A stretch of 64,000 nucleotides of DNA from Bolinopsis microptera (Eukaryota; Ctenophora; Tentaculata; Lobata; Bolinopsidae), in contig NC_087072.1 of the NCBI RefSeq assembly GCF_026151205.1, forward strand, positions 6,558,084 through 6,622,083, read 5' to 3'. The translations under genes were made by a program, and so were the position numbers. The notes under the pieces are model-generated. The model did not search any database. It was not told the origin of the DNA and saw only the letters and a program-made list of their open reading frames with translations. Shown here in pieces: positions 37,181-47,507 of the stretch (its first letter is position 1; each line of letters starts with the position of its first letter).

Positions 37181-38470
37181 CGCGCGTGTAATTTCCAAGC
37201 GGTTTTAATCAAGAAAACGGTTAGAGTTATGGGACTGGTATAGCGCCGAGAAAATTCTGACGAAGCCAAGTGATAAAGGTTTTTTGAATCGGTCGGTGGT
37301 AAGTGGTTTAATTGATGGTTTTGTACCACAAATGTGACATAAAATAGATCACTTTTTCTCCCTCCTCGCTCTCTCTCCCATTACTGCATAGGCAGCGTTG
37401 GTACATAAATCATAATTAGGTTAGCCTCGATATTCACTGTCATGTAATACTATAAGCTTATTAGGGGAGGGAGCACTTATTGCGGTCTGTTTTGACTGTA
37501 GTGAGAGTTCATCCGACAATATTATGCGTGTTTTCAAATATAATAGGCGGGTTTATACTTTTGCATTTCAACTGCGATAGTGAAGTCCCGGCTGTAGGCA
37601 CGGGTTACACTAGTAAATTGATAAAACCAACTTAAAACGAATGGTAGACCTCAACATCATATTCTTTGCGATTAACAGCTCAATATCTGTTGTAATGTAA
37701 ATTCCGTGGCCACTACCAAAATTGAACAAAATCCCAATATTCTAGTTGGAAATATCCTAGGAGCGGACGACCGCGGTACCGATGTAGTAAACTGCTAAAC
37801 TGGAACACAGATTTACCACAGTATACAGATTCCCACCCATTTAATTACCGAAACCTATAATCCACCATCTTACACCACCCTTGTTAATTTTTCCAGAATT
37901 GGAAGCCCTACTTCACGTTGAAGTCCTGTTTGTTATTTGGTTATCCATTTATCTAAATTAACTTACACGTAAGCACGTCTCCGGTTTAGTACATATTATA
38001 CCGATTATACTTCTTATCAGATAAATTAATTTCCAGCACACGTTATAAGTATGTCGGAACTGTTAGCAGCACAAATATATCGTCAGCAAAATAATTAACA
38101 GCCCTGCAAACATCTTCTAGAATTAGAATTTTGGTCTAATGAAATTGTCCAATTACTTTCCCGGAACCATACTTTTTGTCGATGTAATTATCATTTTAAG
38201 CAGCTGAAATCGCAGGAGTCCACTCGAAGAAAGAAACAATAATTAAAGATCAACAGTATCAACAACCTCTTTGTCACTGGATATATATATTGATCATAAC
38301 CTTCCACTTTACAGTCAAATTTGAACTTACTGAATGAGGTTAGAAGATATATTTGTACTGTAGCAAATTTACTTCATATCAAAAATCTAAGAGTGTCGTG
38401 TTACCCAGAATCATCGAGATAAAAAGTTAGAACATGATACTGATAGCAAACATCCATCAAAATTACTACT
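37181..38470. other. Intergenic region, nothing recognised
   Basis: AT-rich DNA inside the gene-family cluster with no gene fragment or repeat that I can support. Confidence 0.4.
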
Positions 38471-39890
38471 TTAGCGTATAATCACAGTGCTGGCAAGCAC
38501 GAACGCCGCCATTACACTCACTATACTATTTATCCCCTATACTATCGGACCATACCCCCTTTACTGTTTTTCCAGGCATTAAGACTCATCGAAAGTCTTT
38601 CAGCAGGCATATTTTAAGTTCAGAACATTCTAATTCAATGTCAAACATGAAAAGAATAAGAAATAGTTATTTTATGCGCAAAATACGCGCCAGCACTGTT
38701 ATACGAAATTCGGTAAAAAACCCAAAATCGCCATATTCAGGTGCCTTAAAAACCATGTTAAAATTGAGTTAGAGATCTGAAATTTTGCAGATGTTTCTAG
38801 ATGTTGACCACACACTGCAACAAAAGTTTCAAGTATCAGAAGTATCGGGAAGCGGGTTTTCTGTAACCCCTGTTTTACAACAGATTCTCGTGAAGTACAT
38901 CTATCTATATTAATATTATACAGACGCTTTGGTAGTCAATTGTAGCCTACATTTAAGTGTCCGTAGATTCAAAAGCTTTAATAGTTTAAAGATACAGCCA
39001 TCATGGACAACGGGTCTTGGAGATAATTGTTCAGACTTCAGTTTACACTTTACATTAAATCGAAAAATAATTTAACGTCATCATCACCACTTCTTGACGT
39101 CATCAAGTTAGCCGTTTTAAAAACTTGATTTTTGACAAAGTAATAACTTTTCAAATTGATTTTACACCATTAAAAAGTAATTCTATTCAAAATTTGAGGT
39201 CTTACAGAAGTTAGACAATTGTTTAAGCATTCTGAAAATCTACCGGAACGTTTTCTTAGTTTGCTCCTTCATAAAGATACTCGCTGTTGAAGTTAGTACT
39301 ATTTTGAAGAATAATCTTATAAAAACACAAAAGTTGTGATTTAGTATTCTCTGGTGTTGGGCCATCCCTCGGGTTGTGGAGCTCAGTTCTCTTTCCTATA
39401 GGTCTATACTCTATATACTTATAGTGCATTAGGCTGGTTTAAAAGTTAGAAACCAATAAGTTGCACATGTGGGGACACGCCCAAATTGATAGAAAATTGC
39501 TAAATTCACCGAAAATTGCTATTTTTATCAACTTTGGAGTCCCGTTGTGATGCAAGTTCGTTGAAATCTTTTGAAACTTTGCATGCTTATCAAACTATAT
39601 ATAAAATACCAATATGCAAACATTTACGGTGATTCAATATTGGATGCGCACGAAACGTCCGCTCAAAATTTGCACCTGCGAAATTGTAATAGATTAAGAA
39701 GAACTACCCGATTACAGCATGTGATTGATGTAATTAATCGAAACTTATTAGTATTACAATTCGTAAGCCGTGAATGGATGGGAAAAGCGACCGACCGATT
39801 TCATTCTCGGTATCATTTTTCATTTACGGACGGTCATTCAAATTAATATCAGTTACTTTTGTTTGGGAAAGAGAGACACTGGCAGCGGTC
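38471..39890 (-). repeat. Dispersed repeat, copy 3 (longest span, inverted)
   Basis: Inverted relative to copies at 6240-7050 and 11535-11815. CAGTGCTGGCAAGCACGA near 38487, TTCTAATTCAATGTC near 38628 and TATTCAGGTGCCTTAAAAAC near 38735 match copy 1. At the far end, GAGACACTGGCAGCGGTCC near 39873 and ACCGAGAATGA-type sequence near 39800 match the start of copy 1 and copy 2. The interior of about 900 bp has no counterpart in the shorter copies. A 91-codon frame at 39571-39846 falls inside and shows no recognisable domain. Confidence 0.55.
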
Positions 39891-39997
39891 CACTTCCGTT
39901 TTTTAAAGCTTTCTGCTGTGAGCTTCCTCTGACCGAAACCAAACTTCCAGCATCTCAATCGTGTCACATGCCATCTATATTTGACATACTAATTGGT

Positions 39998-40690
39998 TGC
40001 GGTTGAGAAATTCGGTCAAAACTGTAAAATTTCGGTCCTGGAAATTTCATTTTCAAAAAATGGGACAGAGATTGAAACAATATGATTTTTCATTTTTCCT
40101 CGGAATCTTGAGTCCCAATACCTCAATTTGGTTTCATACCATCATCAATTAACTGACTAATTGGTTTCTGGGCAAAAAATTCATCCATGTCTGTAAAATT
40201 AGTGTTAAAAAATGTCATTTTTGAAAATAAGACAGAATTTCAAAAATACAATCTTTCGTTTTATTTCAATCGTGTCATATGCCTCTTATACCTTAAGAAC
40301 GACAAATTTAGTCTACCATAAATTTAGTTAAACTTTTGACTAAAATTGTTGTAAAACAAATTTCATGTTCTTTTAGTCTCAAGACTAAATTTTTCGGCGA
40401 CTAATTTTAAAGCAGACTCTTAAGGTGGTTGACTGACTACTTGGTTGCGGGTGAAATATTCAGTCAAAACTCGAAAACTGTAAAATTTCGGTCCTGGAAA
40501 TTTCATCTTGAAAACTGAAAATGGGACAGATATTGGGGCAATATGATTTTACAATTTTATTCAGGATTTTGACTTCCAGTGCCTCAATTTGGTTTCATAC
40601 CATCATCAATTAACTGACTAATTGGTTTCTGGGCAAACAATTCATCCAGTCTGTCAAATTTGTGTTCATGTTTGAAAATGGGACAGACAT
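39998..40690 (+). repeat. Diverged direct duplication of ~240 bp
   Basis: Units at about 39998-40235 and 40440-40690 share TGTAAAATTTCGGTCCTGGA, CCTCAATTTGGTTTCATACC and ATCATCAATTAACTGACTAA in the same order. A small inverted-repeat element (40291-40425) lies between them. Confidence 0.75.
40291..40425. mobile_element. Possible 135-bp MITE with CCTTAAGA ends
   Basis: Starts CCTTAAGAACGACAAATTTA and ends with the approximate inverse (ACTAATTTT...TCTTAAGG). It has internal palindromic TTTAGTC/GACTAAA pairs and no ORF. Identity as a transposon is inferred from structure only. Confidence 0.4.
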
Positions 40691-41175
40691 TTGGAAATAT
40701 GAATCTTCGTTTTAAAGTGAGCTAAATGTCGAGTTTTCGGGTTAACATAAAACTTTGAAAACATTTTAAAATTCAGGAAGTAATTTCGGATGGTAAAATT
40801 TTGAGGTACAGCAGCAATCCGGATCGGAAGTTACTCTCAAAAATACACCTCATGAACAATATTCCTGTCTCCTGAACATCTCTCATGAAAATTAGGAGAA
40901 TACCTACAAGTTTTCGTTTATTATACTCCCTGCTAACTTATAACTCGTTGATGATCAATTTATTACATCTTACTTTGAATCGAAATTAACTGAGATTTCA
41001 ACTAATTGTAATGTTGATCAAAATAAAACTACCATCTTATGAAATGCGTTAGGTGAGTAATAATATTACATCAGCACTATAAAATACATCTGAAGATGAA
41101 ATACCAGTCCGTTATCAAAAATGGTGTTAATTTATTCCACATGTCTTTATGACCAGGGATTTTGTCGAGAAGACT

Positions 41176-43599
41176 TTATACGCATTCTGGTCTGTTAGCA
41201 GAGTAAACCTGAAAAATTATCTCAATTACAAACTAGTTTCATGCTTTTAATAACTGAATGTTCTCACGATATTCATTTTGTATTATGAAATGATTTTAAA
41301 TTGGAGGTTACAATATGAAAAGGTTGACTTACTTCGCTGACACAGCTGAACTCTTCGACAACTCTATCTCTGATTGCCTCAGCCTCAGCAAGACCACTTA
41401 CACTTAGACCACCTTTGACAGCAGCTCCATATGATTCAAGGGCATCGCTGTAGTTAGCGATAACGTAGTCGTAAGCCTGAATAAGTTAATCTTAATAGAA
41501 CTAGAAGCAACAATTATGATTAATTGGAATGAAGCTTCAATACAGTTTGAAATTATCCTAACAGGTAAATATTGGGATTGAAGTACCAAATTTTTCGCTA
41601 ATTTCGGTCGAAGAATTTTGCTTACCACAATTCCCCTTCGGACAACCTTCTCGATACAACATGGTAGCTGGTTCCTGGCGAAGTAGGATGCAGCACGGGA
41701 CTGGCATTCACCGCAGAATTCAGAGGCATCATCACATTTACGATTGTTCATGTGCCTGAAGATACCCCTGAGGAAACTGGCAGTATCGCTGGTACATCCA
41801 TCATCACACCATCCCTTGGCGAGAGCTTGAGCTTCTTCGGCGGCAGCAGAGGCATCAGATTTGACACCCTTGGTGAGGTGCTCCTCAATGAAGTCTTGGA
41901 TATCGTCAGCACTGGAGAATCGGTCAATAGCCTGAGGGAAGAAATTTTATCAATGATATTGTATAATCATATGGCTTAGCTAATAATATTTACTTTTGTT
42001 TAATGAAACGCTATGATCATTTGCTTCAAATTGTAATTGTATGTATCAACTACTAACCATGGATGCGAGGTCTCCGAGGAGAGAACCTTTGCTAGCTTTT
42101 GCGAATTTTGCAACTTTGTCTTCAAATCTGTCTTTGTAGGCTATCTCGGCAGCATCGATGGTATCTTGTACGAAGTCAACATTTTCAGCTTCGCATGCCT
42201 GTAAAATTATCAGCTGTTATTTGATTTGTCAACGCAAGAGTTTGAATTTATGGCGAATTATGGGAATATGACATATGAGTAATTGAAACAATTAGTTTTC
42301 TTCTCTACTCGACTCTAGTGATTTTAGAACAGATTATAATATTATGCTTTGTGCCACGAATATCATAAATTTGTGGGATAGCTGATATTAGAACAAAGTA
42401 TTTTGTGTTTAAAGTTACCTCCATAGCGGCGCTGACTTGAAGGAAACATCCACGGGCCTGTTCGCAAGCAAGGTTGCCGAGTTTCTCCATGTTGGGTACA
42501 TCAACAGCCAATTGTTTGTAGCTGACAACATCTGAGTCGTAGTGGCTGGCAGCATTGAGTCCGTAGCAAGTGGCTTAAATATTGTTGCTATTAATAATGT
42601 GCAATGAATCCTACGATTACAGGATAAGGAGAGGTCACATTGAGGTCACTGTCACGTAAAAGTGGTCCCTAGCGAGGAAATAATCACAAGCAATTGAGGT
42701 AAAAGAAAAAACTTAGAAGTGTTGTTATTCAAACCTTGTCTGACGAGAGATCTGCATTCATCGGAAAAGGCAACAGTATCAAAATCAAATCCAGGGCAGG
42801 ATTTTCTGAAATGTATTTGGTTGTTAGTAATAATATTGTATAAGTGATTATGTGGATAAATATCATCCAGAACATTATCATTGTATGATTTTCGTTGGAA
42901 TTGAATAGTTAAGGGGCCATCTACTCAGGATGTCCGGCGAATAGGGAGGGGGGGGGGGGGGTGATTTTGGAATTTCGGACAAATCCGGACAGGGGCCGGG
43001 GAGGGGGGTGGTTTCTAAAAATCCGGAAATTTTGGCAGAATTAATGAAAAGTCTCATTTATTTCAACTCTTTGACACTAATTACTCTGTAAGTTTAGATC
43101 CCTGTATTTTGAATGAGTACTTAAATGTACTTAAATGTAACTGTGCTAAACTTGTTCGACGTTAAATGTATTATTGTCTATTCTAAGTAACTGCAGATTT
43201 TATTAACAATGAATTTGAGTTGGTTTTATTTGTACTCTTAAGAGTAGCTGGAAATCCGGACGTCCGGGGGAGAGGGGTGGTTCTGAAAATTCGGACACAT
43301 CCGGACAGGGGGAGGGGGGTGGTCTGAAAATCTGCGATTTTGGCGAACGTCCTAAGTAGATGGTCCGTAACACTTAGTTTGCACGCTTAATATTAGTAAA
43401 GAAACCCATTGAAGAAAACCTGAAATTATTGCACCTTACACGAAAACATTCTACAAATATTATCTTAGTCTGACCCGAAGATAGCTAGAGATCCTACACG
43501 AGCAGTAGCAAATGCAGCATTGATATCATTTTTATCAACTCCCTGGCAGAGATTTCCGAATGCAACGCCAACAATGGCAAGGAAGATGATAGCCCTCAT
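41176..43599 (-). CDS. Secreted Cys/Ala-rich protein, family copy D, 7 exons, 324 aa
   Basis: Exons 43475-43599, 42735-42805, 42419-42573, 42058-42198, 41626-41931, 41333-41476 and 41176-41208; all lengths equal those of the other copies and all frames are open. Intron 1 holds a 455-bp inverted-repeat transposon (42913-43367). The exon 3 acceptor is AAG where the others have CAG, and the exon 1 donor is GTCAGA, so splicing may be weaker. Changes from A include NNRKCDDAS for NGGGCDDAS, TASFLRGIFRHM for TARFLEGIFGHM, SYKQLAVDVPNMEKL in exon 3, and a terminal PECV for PECA. The signal peptide is kept. Probably functional but evolving faster. Confidence 0.8.
42913..43367. mobile_element. 455-bp PIF/Harbinger-like MITE in intron 1 of copy D
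   Basis: The left end GGGGCCATCTACTCAGGATG and the inverse of the right end CGGACCATCTACTTAGGACG are imperfect inverted repeats, flanked by TAA on both sides (42910-42912 and 43368-43370). A 3-bp TAA-type duplication is characteristic of PIF/Harbinger elements. The interior contains G-rich GGGGAGGGGGGTGG motifs and repeated ATCCGGAC words, with no transposase. Confidence 0.65.
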
Positions 43600-43870
43600 G
43601 ATGAGATATTGCCTATATATATTTTGAGGGGTTAAGACTTAGTATTCTTATTTAAAATGAAATCTTTGATAAAATGGTAACACTAACAGATTCAACGACT
43701 ATTTTAATGTAGGCATCAATATACTAATTATATACTTGTCTTATGGTGAAGTACTGTGTGTTCAACGAATCAAACGGCTAATAAAGCCTTGAGAACAAGG
43801 CATTTACTGACCACTGTCACAGTCAAATACAGTCGAAACTGCTAAACTGATTTTAGACCGTCGAAAACAT

Positions 43871-43965
43871 CCCTTTAAATACTGAGAGTAAAGCGTGGTA
43901 ACGCGTGGTAATGTGTAGTTTGCGTAGGATCTGATGCCGGTGAAGTAATTAGATAATTACATGTA
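43871..43965 (-). promoter_or_regulatory. Putative promoter module of family copy D
   Basis: CCCTTTAAATACTGAGAG on the + strand is the TATA-like part, followed by GTAGGATCTGATGCCGGTGA and AGTAATTAGATAATTACATG. Same order and spacing as upstream of copy C, about 280 bp from the start codon. Confidence 0.6.
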
Positions 43966-45552
43966 ACGAAATTTTAAATTTGCTGAATCGAAACAAATTT
44001 GTGCAGGTTTGTAATTAAGCTGCATAAATTATGATTACAGCTTGGAAATATTAATAAAGTGCGCTGCTAATGTTTTTTTCTCTGATAAGATAGCATAATC
44101 ACCATATTACGAGCTTTAACTTAGCGGGTAAACTAATTTTGGTATCTGAACAGCAAACTTATTGTTTTACGTAAAACTGAACTTCCAACTCCAGATAAAC
44201 ATGGTTCTAAAAATAACAACAGTTGACCTGGAGGTTGGGTTGAATTTGAAATGCAACTGTGTCGGTAATAATATGCCTTATGAGCTGCAAACCAAGATGT
44301 CTCTGGTTAATATGGCTTGTTATTACTATTAGTATTAGTTAAACAAGATACCTTATCGGACGTTATTTGTCCATTGTTAATAGACTGACCCGGCGCGCGC
44401 TACTTTGCAACACTTGCCTCGGGTCATAATATTATTATTTCGAGAAGAAAGCTGCGTGCACTAACTCGAAGAAATTTATACGAGTATCATCAGTACAGTT
44501 GATGTTTTCTTTTCGGAATTTTAAGCGAATGTCACCCCAGTTCTGATGCAAAAGTAGCGCAAAAGTTATACTTATATTAGGCTTGTGCGCAAATGATGAT
44601 CAATAAGTTATCCCGTTCTGAGATGACTGTCCCATGGTCCAGGCAACTGTGCAAGCAATTTACTTAATCATAACTTCGGTAATCAGCACAGTACGATACG
44701 GGAGAATAAAATATGGCCGAAATTTAACACTATAATGTTACAATTTCGCCACTTCTCACCTGTTAGTGTGATGAGATTTTGGCGCTGATAAAAATTGTTT
44801 GGCTACCAAATGTTGAACAGATAAACCTTAATAGTCCAGGCAAGCATTTTACCGACATGGGTCAAAGTCATTAGATTTATGCAATACATTTTTACAGTTC
44901 GGATGAAAAATACTGCTTGAGACCGAATTCGAACCCGAACCTTCTGCACGCGAGGCGAAAATGTTGCCACTGGTTACAATTCTTACAGTTACAATTCTTA
45001 GAATAAACCGGGGCGACATTTTTACGCTATCGCTTCCAATTTGCTAAAACACCTCCTCAGTACCATCCGTCAAGCAGACAAGATGTTATTTTACCGGACA
45101 TTGCGTTCACGGACATAACTTTCAACGGACATTAAAATAAAGGCATAAAAACCATTGGCATTACTGGGCGCGGGCGGTGCTCAGCCTGTTATTCAGCTTC
45201 AGTTTGTTTATGAACATAATATTAAAAGCCTGGGTCCAGGTTGGGGTTCCCAGGTAAACAAAACCATTGAAAACCCGGTATTTTTCACCTTTCTGGGCGT
45301 TTTTCAAATTCTATATTGATTTTCAATCAATATTTGATACAGTAAGCAAGAAATGCAGTCGTAAAATGTTGACATAATTAAGCCCGACGATAGAAAAAGA
45401 AATTGACCGAAATTTAAAGATATTATTTGTATAGTATTGGTACATAGTCACATCCTGGACAATAAGTTCGTAGCGGAATACTTTTAATTCTGGGAAAAAT
45501 TTCGACGGACTTTGACTTGGACAGACCGTAAACGGACAGAGTTTATTTGAAG
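43966..45552. other. Intergenic region between copies D and E, mostly unassigned
   Basis: No gene is supported. The first 200 bp or so resemble the upstream flank of copy C (TTTGTGCAGGTTTG near 43990, CTCTGATAAGATAGC near 44081). Confidence 0.4.
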
Positions 45553-46560
45553 GGCTTGCAGAGCCCGTATCCAGGCCGTGGACAAACAACTAACCTCACC
45601 TATTCCTGACCAGACTCACTCTGTCAACAATGCAGAAACAACCGTCCACGTTGTCAAACAGAATTTGAAAAGAAAGGCTTCAGCTGGAGATCAATTGACG
45701 AGGTACCTTATATTATACTTTCGTCTTGGTAGATTCCAAACACAAGGAAATTTTCCTCTTGATTGGTAATATACTCAATGATGGAAGTATAGTGTATTGG
45801 CTATGCCCCGCTTACTAGTTTAGCTCTTTCTAGTCCCCTGCTACACGGCATGTAAACAGGGATTGGCTAGTTAGAGGCGGTCCGTGTAGGCCTTACACTG
45901 TGCTTTCAGCAATACTCATAAGTATTTCCGTGGCTGTGGTTGCAATGCGCCTAGTCTACTGGAATGATTCTTCGGAATTTCGCTGGATTGTACAACTTTC
46001 GTCTTGGTAGATTCCAAACACAAGGAAATTTTCCTCTTGATTGGTAATATACTCAATGATGGAAGTATAGTGTATTGGCTATGCCCCGCTTACTAGTTTA
46101 GCTCTTTCTAGTCCCCTGCTACACGGCATGTAAACAGGGATTGGCTAGTTAGAGGCGGTCCGTGTAGGCCTTACACTGTGCTTTCAGCAATACTCATATA
46201 TATGAAACACTGAAACAGTTGGTGGTATGGGTTATAAATCCAGAGCAAAATTTGGTTGTCAGCTATCTGATATATATATAACAGAGAAAAGACATCTTGT
46301 TCAGCTTCGCTCCCCACATGTGGAGTCAACACGAGGCCGCCCAGATGGATTTAACTCAATGCTTTCAGCTGTTCATTGTTCAAAGCCGTGTTGACTAAAA
46401 GCAGAACAGGCCCTTACAGACTTGAAAATACCAAGAGAGATGTATGATGACATCCTAAGCCTAAATCGATTCGCTACCATCAGCAGCTTCAGAGAATTGT
46501 AGACAATTAGGACAATTACAACTACACCAAAACCATGGAATTCCTGAAAGCTATTGGTCA
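45553..46560 (+). pseudogene. Decayed transposase-like fragments
   Basis: A + strand frame at 45578-45709 reads VHVVKQNLKRKASAGDQLTR, followed directly by a GT. Further + strand frames at about 46290-46500 read HVESTRGRPDGFNS and LKIPREMYDDILSLNRFATI, broken by stops. The KQNLKRKA motif followed by a duplicated segment recalls MULE/FLYWCH-type transposase genes of invertebrates, but similarity is short and I would not name the superfamily firmly. It is interrupted by the 204-bp direct repeat. Non-functional as read. Confidence 0.35.
45717..46198 (+). repeat. 204-bp perfect-looking direct repeat with 74-bp spacer
   Basis: 45717-45920 (ACTTTCGTCTTGGTAGATTC to CAATACTCATA) recurs at 45995-46198 with an offset of 278 bp and no difference noticed. 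The first copy lies right after the transposase-like KRKASAGDQLTR frame. It could be a solo duplication or short terminal repeats of a deleted element. Confidence 0.85.
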
Positions 46561-46878
46561 TTTGAATATGCTTTAGATTTGATTTTATTTTTATGGTATT
46601 TTAATATTAAATTATTGTATGTAACTATTACTTTAATCAATTACATTTACATAATTGTTGAATTTATCGATATGTAATGAAAATATTCCAACTAACAGAT
46701 AATATCTCTTGTTGGAAATGTGTCGTATTCAGATCGGATTACAATCTCGGACAACAGTCGTTCTTATAGTTATATCGATCACCTGATTCGTACAATAGTC
46801 GTGTTACCGAATGGCACTGGCAGTGTTATTTCGTATCGGATAAATGGTCAGTGATACATAATACATTATTTTCGCAAA

Positions 46879-47103
46879 ATGGCGGATGGAAAAAACAATA
46901 AATCAACTTTTCAGTTGGCTGAGCTCATTTTTGAGGGCATCAAAAACTGCGCCAGAATTCCAAGATCTTTGTCTTACGTCGTGACCCTCATCGTCATTTC
47001 ATTTAGTATCGGGGCGAAATCCACGATACAGCCGTGCACTCGTGCGCGGTGGGCCTACAACGTGAAGCAACAAGGTCTTACAAGGAAAATGCCCACTTTT
47101 TGA
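46879..47103 (+). CDS. Short orphan ORF, doubtful
   Basis: 74-codon frame starting MADGKNNKSTFQLAELIFEG. Its start codon lies in AAAATGGCGG, a sequence common around animal start sites and similar to a YY1 motif. There is a possible hydrophobic stretch (YVVTLIVISFSIG). No splice partner or family recognised. It may be part of the decayed material before it. Confidence 0.2.
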   Translation: MADGKNNKSTFQLAELIFEGIKNCARIPRSLSYVVTLIVISFSIGAKSTIQPCTRARWAYNVKQQGLTRKMPTF

Positions 47104-47507
47104 CCTTAAAAGGTTATAAAAACACAGCCTTTTAAGATACGATATGCAGATTGTAGGATGTAGATGCATGTGAAACAACACGAGGAAAAATGTCGTGTAC
47201 AATTTTAGCTCGACATCACAAGAAATGGTTGAGTTATAGCCTTCAATCAAAAAATCATTTTTCACTATAATCTATAATTTGTTTATTTTATTCTGGTTAA
47301 ATCTCACTTTCGATTTAGATTTAAATTTAATTTGAGCAGATTTCTTGCAGTCCTATTCTATTATATAAATAAAACAATCTTTTTCGGAATTGCAGTAAGA
47401 GGAGTAATATTACATCATCATTATCAAATACATCTGAAGATGAAAAAATAGTCCGTTGCCAAATATGAATGGTGAACATTCGTTCCAAATTTCCTTTCAG
47501 AGAAGAG

